Below, one piece after another: positions 1-7,611 of a stretch of DNA of 64,000 nt. Position numbers and translations under genes: made by a program. Within the stretch, counting starts at the first letter, position 1, and each line of letters begins with the position of its first letter. Under the pieces are notes generated by a model that did not search any database, was not told the origin of the DNA, and saw only the letters and a list, made by a program, of their open reading frames with translations. The stretch is from Undibacterium sp. KW1 (lineage in GTDB: Bacteria > Pseudomonadota > Gammaproteobacteria > Burkholderiales > Burkholderiaceae_D), in NCBI RefSeq assembly GCF_009937955.1, contig NZ_AP018439.1, forward strand, positions 2,914,001 through 2,978,000. The letters run 5' to 3'.

Positions 1-3000
1 CTGTGCCACCGTTCACTGTAGTGATACCAGTGGTAGTTGCACCGAAGTTGAAGCTGTTAGCTGCGTTAGCCAGGTTCAGAGTCTTGATGTTGGTGATAGT
101 ACCGCCTGTTGTAGTGTTGCCGATATTAACAGTCAGTGCATCACTCAAAGTGATGACATCTGTATCAGCAGCATTACCGTTGACAGTTGTGCCACTCAAA
201 GTTGCAGACAAACCTGTGAAGTTGTCGTTCACATTCAATGTGCTATTGAATGTTTGACCAGCTACCAGCGCTGTTGGGTTCAATGCTGTACCGCCACCGT
301 TGACTGGGTTAGTACCAACAACACCTGTTGTTACTGTTGCACCGCCAGACAATGTCACTGCATTGGATGTAGTGATGTTGTTGACGCTGCCACCAGTTGC
401 ATTGGAGGAAGATGTTGTGTCGATGACCAATGTGCCGCTAGTGACAGAGATCAGGGACAGATCGATGTTGTTCACGCCAGCGATGTCATCAACGATAGTC
501 AGTTGATGTGGAACATTGCCTGTGAATGTGATGACTGGTGTGCTCAGGGACAGAGCAGCACGGGCAGCAACCAGAGCAGCGTATTGGGAAGCAGTGATCA
601 CAACAGCAGAGTTTGCTGTGATGTTTTCAATACCGGACAGAGTTGCACCAGCCAGGTTGATCGCACCGTAAGTGACCAGTGTATCGTTACCTGTACCCAG
701 GTTGATCGTGTCTGTCACAACACGTGCCACGGCATTTGCTGTGGATTGTGCGTTCAGGTTCACACCGTTTTCTGTCGTGTTGTAAGTACCGGCAACATAG
801 TTACCCAGCAAGACAACGCGGTCAGCACCAGCACCCAGGCTCAGGAAGTTGGCGCCACGGGCCAGAGTCACGTCCAGAGCAGATTGTGCTGTCAATGCGC
901 CTGCATCGATCGATACACCAACAGTGGCGTTAGCAACGTTGACGTTGTCCAGTGCGCGGATAGTCAGACGTTCTACGTGTGTTGTTGTGTTAGCAGCCTG
1001 GTAGCCGTCAACCAGTGCATCAACGATCGTGTCGTTCAACTGGATTTGGGACACTTGGGTGACTGCTGTGTCGTTGGTCAGTTCGATGTTACCGATGTTG
1101 CTGATACCGTTGAAGTCACCGATCGCTGCGTTTGTTGCATTGCGCAGTTCGATGACGTCATCATTCTTCTGGCTGTTGTTGGTGGTGTTGTTGTCCACTG
1201 CACCGCCGTTGATGGCGTGTGTACCATTGAAGTTGGCATCTGTGAAGATGATACGGTCTGCTGTGCGGCTTGCACCTTCTTCGCCGTTGTAGCTGAAGCG
1301 GCTTGTGGCGCTCAGGCTACGGGCGTCGATGACGACTGCGCTTTCAACGGCTGTACCAGCTGTGTCTGCGGCGTTAGCTGCATCATTGGCTGTGTCGTTG
1401 TCGTTGACGATAGCCAGAACACCACCGTTGTTGTTGGCAGCGATCAGGGCATCTGTCAATGTCAGACGGTAGTTACCTGCACCGTCAACACCGGCGTTGT
1501 TGGAGGTACCAACCAGACGGATTGTTTCGAAACCGGAAACGTTAGTCCATTCAGACGCGCCCAGAGCGATGGTGTCGCCCAGTGCTGCACCTGTCAGGTC
1601 GCCGTCGATGACGAGTGTGTCTGTACCAGCACCACCTACGACTGTGTCGGAGATTGTCAGGCCAGCACGTGTGTCTTGCAGGTTATCGAAAGTGACTGTG
1701 TCGTTACCAGCACCCATCTTGATGTTTTGCGCGCCGTTAGCTGCACCGCTGGTGGAAACACGAACGATAACGCTGGCTGTTTCTGCGGATGCATCGATGT
1801 TAGCGGCGATCAGTTTGATCTGGCCAGCTGTTTTGGACAACTCTTGTACGCCAGCGATGTTGGCTGCGGCGCCGCCTGTTGTGTCGATACGGTACAAACC
1901 ACCGTTACCAGCGACTGTGGTGTCGAGGTTGAGGAATGTTGTTGTGGAACCAGCACCTGCTGTTGTACCAATCGTGATGGTGCCTGTGTGGGCAGCAACG
2001 TTGGCGAGAGCAACTGTGTTGGATTCTGTATCAGCATCGACCAGAGTGATGTTTTCAACAGCGTTGGTGTTCAATACGAAGTTGAAACGTGGGTCAACGT
2101 TCAAGCCTTCAGCGATCGTGACAGCAACGGTATCGGATGCACCAGTCGCAGTCGCCAGGTTGGCGTTGATGGTGGATTGGCCGATGGCGTTGGAGCCTGT
2201 GTCGCTATGACGGATGGTGATGGCTGCAGCTTGACCAACACTCAGGTTGTTGAGTGTGAACACGTCTGTACCAGCGACTGGTGCGGAGTTCGCAGGAGCT
2301 GCGACGTTGGTGTTGGAGACGTTGCGAACCAGTACGCCTGTGACGTCTGGCAGTTTGGCGAAGTCAACTGTGGAAGCGGCGTTGTTCAACAACACTTGCA
2401 CTGCTTCTACTTTGGTGATGATGGAGGAACCAGCTGCACCGGCTGTGACGTTACCGCCGTTGACGATGACCAGGGTATCTGTACCGTCGCCGCCTGTGAT
2501 GCTGTCGCCTGTTTCTACTGTGTCTGCCAGGTAGAATGTGTCGTTACCAGAACCGCCAGTGATGGTGACGTTTTGAACGGAACCGGATGTGTCAGCTTTA
2601 CCAGTGGTGAAGATGCCATTGCCGAGGTTCAGGGTCAGGTTGCCTTTGAATGCGGATGCATCAATGGCGGACAGACGGCCTGCTGCTTGGAGGATACCAC
2701 CGGAGAAGTTGGTGGATTCAATGGTTGTTACACCATTAACAACATTGGATGTTTGGGCCAGTGTGAGGTCTTTGTCGCCAGTGATGATGACTTTGCCTGC
2801 TGTACCTGTGTCCATTGGCAGGTTCAACGTGCCGATGTTGTTGGTGTTGCCTGTGCTGTTGATGGTCAGTGTTTCGTAACCTTGGTTGCCTACGCCTGCG
2901 GCGGATGTGCCGGAGGTGTTTTGACCAATGTTGACGGTACCAACTTGGACGTCGGACAGGTTCAGTGTACCTGCATTGGCGCCGAGCAGTGTGCCGTTGC

Positions 3001-3988
3001 CGAAGGAGAATTCAACGACGCCAGCGTTGTTGGCGTTGGTGCTTGTCAGGGACAGTGTGTCGAGAACGGATTTGATGTTTTCGATACGGGCAACGTTTGT
3101 ACCTGCTGTGGAGGCGATACGGTTGATACCAACATTCTTCAAGCCAGTGGCATCTTGCAAGTCAACGGCAACAACGGCGTTGTTGTTGACGTTTTGTGCA
3201 TCAGCAGAGCCAGTGAACGTGAAGTTCGCTGTCTGGATGTTTTTGAGCGTTGGGGTGATGATTGGCGCGCCGTTGTCATTGGAGTTACCCAGTGTGGCTG
3301 TCAATTTGTTGTTGGCTGTGGCGGATGTGTTGGAGCCTGTCAGGACGTCTTCGTCTTGCAGGGCGTTGACACGGGAACCACCGTTTGGTGTGTAGACGAG
3401 GCCAGCTGTGAAGTTTTCTGCTGTAGCGATGTCTGTGTTGCTGGTCAGTGCGAAGTCTTTAACACCACCACCGTTGACGATGGATGTCAGGACTGCATCT
3501 TGAACTGCGATCTGGGATGCTTGTGTGGCGGAATCCAACACTTTGCTCAACCAGTCCTTGGCCAGGGCTGTGTTGGCTGGCAGGGAGTAGGCAACGATTT
3601 CTTCGTTGGTGTCGATGGCCGTTGTGAAGGATGTCGCAGCGGCAACTTTGGAGTCAACGGCAACTTTGTCTGCACCAGTAGCACCACCGAGGATGGCCAG
3701 AGCGGCTTGACCCAGTGTGACTTTGCCGTTCAACAGTTGACCTGTCCAGTAGTTGAGACCGGCTACGTCAGCTTTGTGGCCGAACAGGTTGTTGTAGATG
3801 GTGTTGACGGTGTCTTCTGTTGTTTTACCAGCGAATACGGTGGCGTATTCTGCTTGTTTGGAGAAGCTGTCGGCGATTTGGTTCAGTGTCAAACCTTGGG
3901 CCATCCAGTAGGCCAGACCATTTGGGTCTGCTGGGCGGTTAAAATAAGCGATGTAAAGCTTTTGGATGTCTGCTGCTGTGTTTGCCAT
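1..3988 (-). CDS. Giant DUF4214 / RTX-like surface (S-layer-type) protein, 3' end beyond window
   Basis: Reading from ATG at 3988 gives 1329 codons without a stop, so the gene runs off the left edge. A good ribosome site (AGGAAAC) lies just upstream of the start. Residues about 5-95 are DUF4214: two copies of a Y(I/N)xxFxRxxDxxGLxYW pattern (YIAYFNRPADPNGLAYW, then YNNLFGHKADVAGLNYW). The rest is Thr/Asn/Ala/Val/Gly-rich, low complexity and free of cysteine. It carries scattered RTX-like calcium-binding stretches (GGSGNDTF, GGDGTDTL, GAGNDTV, GGAGTDTL, GTGNDTL). There is no N-terminal signal peptide, which fits type I secretion through a C-terminal signal, but that end is outside the window. 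The gene uses ACA and GCA heavily and avoids TTA, CTA and TCA, a sign of high expression. Inference: secreted cell-surface or S-layer-like protein; an RTX adhesin is the alternative. Confidence 0.85.
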   Translation of the reverse strand, partial: MANTAADIQKLYIAYFNRPADPNGLAYWMAQGLTLNQIADSFSKQAEYATVFAGKTTEDTVNTIYNNLFGHKADVAGLNYWTGQLLNGKVTLGQAALAILGGATGADKVAVDSKVAAATSFTTAIDTNEEIVAYSLPANTALAKDWLSKVLDSATQASQIAVQDAVLTSIVNGGGVKDFALTSNTDIATAENFTAGLVYTPNGGSRVNALQDEDVLTGSNTSATANNKLTATLGNSNDNGAPIITPTLKNIQTANFTFTGSADAQNVNNNAVVAVDLQDATGLKNVGINRIASTAGTNVARIENIKSVLDTLSLTSTNANNAGVVEFSFGNGTLLGANAGTLNLSDVQVGTVNIGQNTSGTSAAGVGNQGYETLTINSTGNTNNIGTLNLPMDTGTAGKVIITGDKDLTLAQTSNVVNGVTTIESTNFSGGILQAAGRLSAIDASAFKGNLTLNLGNGIFTTGKADTSGSVQNVTITGGSGNDTFYLADTVETGDSITGGDGTDTLVIVNGGNVTAGAAGSSIITKVEAVQVLLNNAASTVDFAKLPDVTGVLVRNVSNTNVAAPANSAPVAGTDVFTLNNLSVGQAAAITIRHSDTGSNAIGQSTINANLATATGASDTVAVTIAEGLNVDPRFNFVLNTNAVENITLVDADTESNTVALANVAAHTGTITIGTTAGAGSTTTFLNLDTTVAGNGGLYRIDTTGGAAANIAGVQELSKTAGQIKLIAANIDASAETASVIVRVSTSGAANGAQNIKMGAGNDTVTFDNLQDTRAGLTISDTVVGGAGTDTLVIDGDLTGAALGDTIALGASEWTNVSGFETIRLVGTSNNAGVDGAGNYRLTLTDALIAANNNGGVLAIVNDNDTANDAANAADTAGTAVESAVVIDARSLSATSRFSYNGEEGASRTADRIIFTDANFNGTHAINGGAVDNNTTNNSQKNDDVIELRNATNAAIGDFNGISNIGNIELTNDTAVTQVSQIQLNDTIVDALVDGYQAANTTTHVERLTIRALDNVNVANATVGVSIDAGALTAQSALDVTLARGANFLSLGAGADRVVLLGNYVAGTYNTTENGVNLNAQSTANAVARVVTDTINLGTGNDTLVTYGAINLAGATLSGIENITANSAVVITASQYAALVAARAALSLSTPVITFTGNVPHQLTIVDDIAGVNNIDLSLISVTSGTLVIDTTSSSNATGGSVNNITTSNAVTLSGGATVTTGVVGTNPVNGGGTALNPTALVAGQTFNSTLNVNDNFTGLSATLSGTTVNGNAADTDVITLSDALTVNIGNTTTGGTITNIKTLNLANAANSFNFGATTTGITTVNGGT

Positions 3989-4065
3989 GTCAAGTTTCCT
4001 GTTTATTTAATTATTAATACGAAAAATACAAAATTCTAAATTTCTTTAGAGCTGGACTTTTTTAG

Positions 4066-4078
4066 CGATTGCAGATTA
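4066..4078 (-). promoter_or_regulatory. Extended -10 promoter element of the surface-protein gene
   Basis: On the minus strand TGC-TAATCT forms an extended -10 (TGn plus a 4/6 hexamer) at 4081-4073, placing transcription start near 4066 and leaving a leader of about 78 nt. No good -35 hexamer is present at the usual spacing; the CRP-type palindrome covers that place, as expected for an activator-dependent promoter. Confidence 0.5.
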
Positions 4079-4097
4079 GCATGTGAGTCTGTTTTTC

Positions 4098-4117
4098 AAT
4101 GTGACGCAAGTCACATT
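4098..4117 (-). promoter_or_regulatory. CRP-type operator upstream of the surface-protein gene
   Basis: AATGTGACGCAAGTCACATT has perfect 7-bp inverted arms around a 6-bp spacer, that is TGTGA-N6-TCACA, the classical CRP/Vfr/Clp consensus. Its centre (4107.5) lies 41.5 bp upstream of the start point predicted from the -10 box at 4073-4078, the standard class II activator position. The gap to the divergent DUF6265 gene (start 4354) is much larger, so the minus-strand giant gene is the likely target. Confidence 0.7.
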
Positions 4118-4227
4118 AATTAAAAATGTGAAAAATATTTACAGAGTAATTGTACGGATTCGCCGAATTGTTCACTCTTCAACAACTACACTATCATTTC
4201 CTTTTTCATTCCCTTTTGGCACACGAA

Positions 4228-4257
4228 TTGATTGCCATTTAAGTACTTGGTGATAAT
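4228..4257 (+). promoter_or_regulatory. Possible sigma70 promoter for the DUF6265 gene
   Basis: TTGATT (4228-4233) and GATAAT (4252-4257) are separated by 18 bp and read toward the gene starting at 4354. The remainder of the AT-rich 3989-4353 gap shows no coding sequence. Confidence 0.35.
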
Positions 4258-4353
4258 TGATGGTTTTCATTTGATGATTAAAAGCCCCGCCCTCCATCAA
4301 TAATAAATTTAAACATTCCTTCACCAGAAAAGATACTTACCTTGGAGACTAGC

Positions 4354-4824
4354 ATGTGCTTTAAATTTGCATTATTTGCCAGCATCCTGATAATGGCCAA
4401 TAACAGTTTGGCGGCTAATACCATACAAGATCTGCAATGGCTGCAAGGCTGTTGGCAGGCAGCAGGTGCAGAAGCAGGCTCGGAAGAATACTGGCTGGCA
4501 CCGGCAGGTGGCTCCATCCTGGGCATGGGCCGTACAGTGCGCAAATCAAAAACCGTCGCATGGGAATTCATGCGCATACAAGAAAATGCAGATAGCCTGG
4601 TTTTTACAGCCCTCCCCTCAGGTAAACCAGAGGCCAGTTTTCAATTGCTGTCGCTGGATAAGCAAAGAGTGGTTTTTGAAAATCCCAGATCTGAATTTCC
4701 ACAGCGCATCATCTATCAATTGAATGCTGATGGCAGCTTGCTCGGACGCATAGAAGGCAAGATGAAAGATCAGGAAAAGGGAATCGATTTTCCCATGCAA
4801 AGGATTAGCTGCACTAAGCAATAA
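4354..4824 (+). CDS. Exported DUF6265 family protein
   Basis: This 156-residue protein starts at ATG 4354 with GGAG seven bases upstream; an in-frame TTG at 4342 would lie before that ribosome site and is rejected. Residues 1-21 form a signal peptide (hydrophobic core, then NNSLAANT). The mature part has the pattern I recognise from DUF6265: LQWLQGCWQ near the start, then EEYWLAPAGGSILGMGRTV and FENPRSEFPQRIIY. This is a lipocalin-like beta fold of unknown function, probably periplasmic. It is a single gene, divergent from the surface-protein gene and closed by the shared terminator at 4850-4876. Confidence 0.8.
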   Translation: MCFKFALFASILIMANNSLAANTIQDLQWLQGCWQAAGAEAGSEEYWLAPAGGSILGMGRTVRKSKTVAWEFMRIQENADSLVFTALPSGKPEASFQLLSLDKQRVVFENPRSEFPQRIIYQLNADGSLLGRIEGKMKDQEKGIDFPMQRISCTKQ

Positions 4825-4849
4825 TGAATTGTTTTTCCAGTCCCCCAAT

Positions 4850-4876
4850 AAAAAAACCGCATCAAGCGGTTTTTTT
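4850..4876. terminator. Bidirectional rho-independent terminator
   Basis: AAAAAAACCGC, loop ATCAA, GCGGTTTTTTT. Both strands carry a T-run after the GC stem, so it can end the plus-strand DUF6265 transcript and the minus-strand thrC transcript, which converge here. Confidence 0.9.
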
Positions 4877-4904
4877 ATTGGGCATCACAGTCTGAAAAGG
4901 TTCA

Positions 4905-6365
4905 TTACAGGCCAGTATTTTTTGCAATATAAGCTTTCATCGCATTCACATCGACAGCCATGACTTCAAATCGCTGTGGCAGCGCTTCTATATTTTCAAA
5001 GCCAGCCGGGCGCTCAGCATCACGCCCCAATGCCTCTTTGATGGTTTCATTGAACTTGGCCGGTAAGGCTGTTTCCAGCACAACCATAGGAACACCTTCT
5101 TGCAAGTGCTCAAACGCGACTTTAATGCCATCCGCAGTATGCGTATCAATGGTGATGTTAAATTCTTTCTCTACCTGGCGTATGGTTTGCAAGCGGTCTG
5201 CATGAACAGATTTGCCTGACGCAAAACCAAACTTGGCAATCTTATTGAACTCATCGCCATCACTGCCTGGTCTACCTGACAAATCAAAGCCACCTTCGGT
5301 TTCAACTTTCTTGAACAGAGCCGCAACACGGGTAGCATCCCTATCCAGCAAGTCATAGATAAAACGCTCAAAATTCGACGCCTTGGAGATATCCATCGAT
5401 GGGCTGGTGGTATGCCAGGTTTCTGCTGATTTGCGCACGCGATAGACGCCGGTGCGGAAAAATTCATCCAACACATCATTTTCATTGGTCGCTACGACCA
5501 GCTTATCGATAGGCAAACCCATCATGCGGGCAATATGACCGGCGCAGATATTACCGAAATTACCAGATGGCACTGTGAATGAGACTTTTTGCTCATTGCT
5601 GGTCGTCGCACTCAGGTAACCGCGGAAGTAATACACTACCTGGGCAACCACACGTGCCCAGTTAATCGAATTGACCGTACCTATTTTTTGGCGATTTTTG
5701 AATTCCAGGTCATTTGACACCGCCTTGACCATGTCCTGGCAATCATCAAACACACCTTCGACAGCGATATTAAAAATATTCGGGTCTTGCAGACTGAACA
5801 TCTGGGCAGTCTGGAAGGCACTCATTTTCTTATGCGGGGACAGCATGAAAACCCGTATGCCCTTCTTGCCGCGCATTGCATATTCAGCAGCGCTGCCAGT
5901 GTCACCAGAAGTGGCTCCAAAGATATTCAGCTCTGCATCATTCTTGGCCAGGGTATATTCAAACAAGTTACCCAGCAATTGCATGGCCATATCCTTGAAT
6001 GCCAGGGTTGGGCCATTCGACAAGGCTTGCAAAACCAACTTGCGGCCATCCTTGTCCTGCAATATACGCAAGGGTGTAATTTGCGCAGCAGATTCATCAC
6101 TGCGTGCGTTTTTATAGACATCTGACGTATAAGTTTTGTCTACTAGCGCCCTTAAATCGGCCTCTGGAATATCTGTGGCAAATTTTTTCAAGACTTCAAA
6201 TGCCAGCCCGGCGTAAGACAGCTTGCGCCATGCGTCTAGCTCTACATCTGTTACCTGAGGGTAAGTTGTAGGCAGATAGAGGCCACCATCGGGAGCAAGG
6301 CCACCTAAGAGAATTTCCGAGAAATTTTGTGCTGCGGTATGCCCGCGTGTTGAAGCGTATTGCAT
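4905..6365 (-). CDS. thrC: Threonine synthase
   Basis: This 486-residue pyridoxal-phosphate enzyme converts O-phospho-L-homoserine to L-threonine in the cytoplasm. The N-terminus (MQYASTRGHTAAQNFSEILLGGLAPDGGLYLP) and the PLP-lysine motif PTLAFKDMAMQLLGN (near residue 120) are characteristic of the long proteobacterial form, as are GATSGDTGSAAEYA and VPSGNFGNICAGHIA. The length is normal for the family. The usual partner hom is not adjacent; the next gene upstream on the same strand is fdhD, 118 bp away. A consensus TATAAT lies in that gap, so thrC probably has its own promoter. Threonine breakdown genes (kbl-tdh) sit 5 kb away. Confidence 0.95.
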   Translation of the reverse strand: MQYASTRGHTAAQNFSEILLGGLAPDGGLYLPTTYPQVTDVELDAWRKLSYAGLAFEVLKKFATDIPEADLRALVDKTYTSDVYKNARSDESAAQITPLRILQDKDGRKLVLQALSNGPTLAFKDMAMQLLGNLFEYTLAKNDAELNIFGATSGDTGSAAEYAMRGKKGIRVFMLSPHKKMSAFQTAQMFSLQDPNIFNIAVEGVFDDCQDMVKAVSNDLEFKNRQKIGTVNSINWARVVAQVVYYFRGYLSATTSNEQKVSFTVPSGNFGNICAGHIARMMGLPIDKLVVATNENDVLDEFFRTGVYRVRKSAETWHTTSPSMDISKASNFERFIYDLLDRDATRVAALFKKVETEGGFDLSGRPGSDGDEFNKIAKFGFASGKSVHADRLQTIRQVEKEFNITIDTHTADGIKVAFEHLQEGVPMVVLETALPAKFNETIKEALGRDAERPAGFENIEALPQRFEVMAVDVNAMKAYIAKNTGL

Positions 6366-6418
6366 AAGTCGACAGGATGAGGGAAATTGATTGGAAGGAT
6401 AAAACGAATATTCTTCCT

Positions 6419-6424
6419 ATTATA
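6419..6424 (-). promoter_or_regulatory. -10 box of a likely thrC promoter
   Basis: A perfect TATAAT on the minus strand would start transcription about 47 nt before the thrC ATG. I see no convincing -35 hexamer. Confidence 0.4.
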
Positions 6425-6483
6425 ACTTTCTTACAGGCTTAAAACCTCTGTAAATTTGGTGAAAATCCAATTTCGTCCCTGCT

Positions 6484-7611
6484 TCATTCGGCCAGCAGTC
6501 TTTCAGGATGGGTATAGACCACGTAACCATGCTGTCTCACAAAGCCTATCAGGCAAATGCCCGCCTGCTCCGCAAGTTCGATGGCAAGTGCGGTCGGAGC
6601 CGATAACGCAGCCAATATGGCAATATTGGCTCGTGCCGCCTTTTGTACCAACTCATAACTAAGCCTGCTACTCATGAGAACGAAACCTTCGGCCGACGAT
6701 TTAGGTTTTACTTTTGGAGTTGCCAAAGCACCAAGCAATTTATCCAGGGCATTATGCCGACCTACGTCTTCACGCAACACCAGGATTTCCCCTTGCATAT
6801 CAACCCAGGCCGCAGCATGAACGGCACCGGTATGCAAATTAACGGCTTGCAAGGAACTCAGGCTACCCAGTGCTCTAAGCAAACTAGCGCGTGACAATTG
6901 CTGAACGGGCCCGGTCTTGATCGCTGGTAGATGCATTTGCAATGCCTGCAGACTATCTTTGCCACACAAGCCACAACCTGTATTGCCTGCAAGATGACGG
7001 CGACGCTCTTTCAATGCAGCAAACCTCGCTGTCGATATCTGCACATGAACTTCTATGCCCTGCACTTCTGGATTTTGCTGGCATTCCATGTCATAGATTT
7101 CACTAACATCATCGACTATGGCTTCAGACAAACTGAAACCAAGCGCAAAGTCTTCCATATCCAGGGGGGTTGCCAGCATGACTGCATGTGAAATGCCGTT
7201 ATAGACCAGCGCAACCGGTACTTCCTGTGCAATCTGGTCCATCAAGTCCTCGGCGACATGATTGGAGAATGCATGCCTTTGCACCTTGCGACTTACAACG
7301 CCCGCCAGCGTCGCAGACTCACCATCAGACTTGCCCGTCGTCGCTTCGCAAACCCTTCGCCCCTCTTTAGTCAGACTGACCAAACTACGTTCACCGTCCT
7401 GCTGCAGATGAACCCACCCTGCCCCCTTATGCTGGCCGATAGATTCTTCACCAAGATAAGCAATGCAGCGCAGCAAGGTACTTTGCCGCACCCTTAGCCG
7501 CTTGCACAGACGTGGCAATGATAAAGCTTCTGTATGCTGAGCGAGTTCAGCCATCAGGGCATGACTGAGTTTATCCTGCGAATAATTAAGCGATTCCATT
7601 AAGACCTGCAT
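6484..7611 (-). CDS. fdhD: FdhD sulfurtransferase with an N-terminal winged-helix domain
   Basis: FdhD carries sulfur from a cysteine desulfurase to the molybdenum cofactor of formate-dehydrogenase-type enzymes. This copy has 375 residues; ordinary FdhD has about 270. The FdhD part begins near residue 108 and holds the active-site pair in NTGCGLCGKDSL, then LREDVGRHNALDKL and SSRLSYELVQKAA. The extra N-terminus, residues 1 to about 90, reads like a winged helix-turn-helix (LSLPRLCKRLRVRQSTLLRCIAYL, then a QQDGERSLVSLTKEGRR wing). The start overlaps the stop of the upstream molybdoenzyme gene by one base (TAATG), so the two are translationally coupled. ATG 7599 (fifth codon) is an alternative start and would not remove the extra domain. 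Confidence 0.88.
   Translation of the reverse strand: MQVLMESLNYSQDKLSHALMAELAQHTEALSLPRLCKRLRVRQSTLLRCIAYLGEESIGQHKGAGWVHLQQDGERSLVSLTKEGRRVCEATTGKSDGESATLAGVVSRKVQRHAFSNHVAEDLMDQIAQEVPVALVYNGISHAVMLATPLDMEDFALGFSLSEAIVDDVSEIYDMECQQNPEVQGIEVHVQISTARFAALKERRRHLAGNTGCGLCGKDSLQALQMHLPAIKTGPVQQLSRASLLRALGSLSSLQAVNLHTGAVHAAAWVDMQGEILVLREDVGRHNALDKLLGALATPKVKPKSSAEGFVLMSSRLSYELVQKAARANIAILAALSAPTALAIELAEQAGICLIGFVRQHGYVVYTHPERLLAE

Noticed and set aside
254..4039. A 1261-codon plus-strand open frame, very rich in cysteine
   Set aside because: It is the exact codon-aligned complement of the giant DUF4214 gene. That gene avoids TTA, CTA and TCA, so no stop appears on the other strand, and its many ACA and GCA codons read as Cys in reverse. 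No ribosome site or domain supports it.
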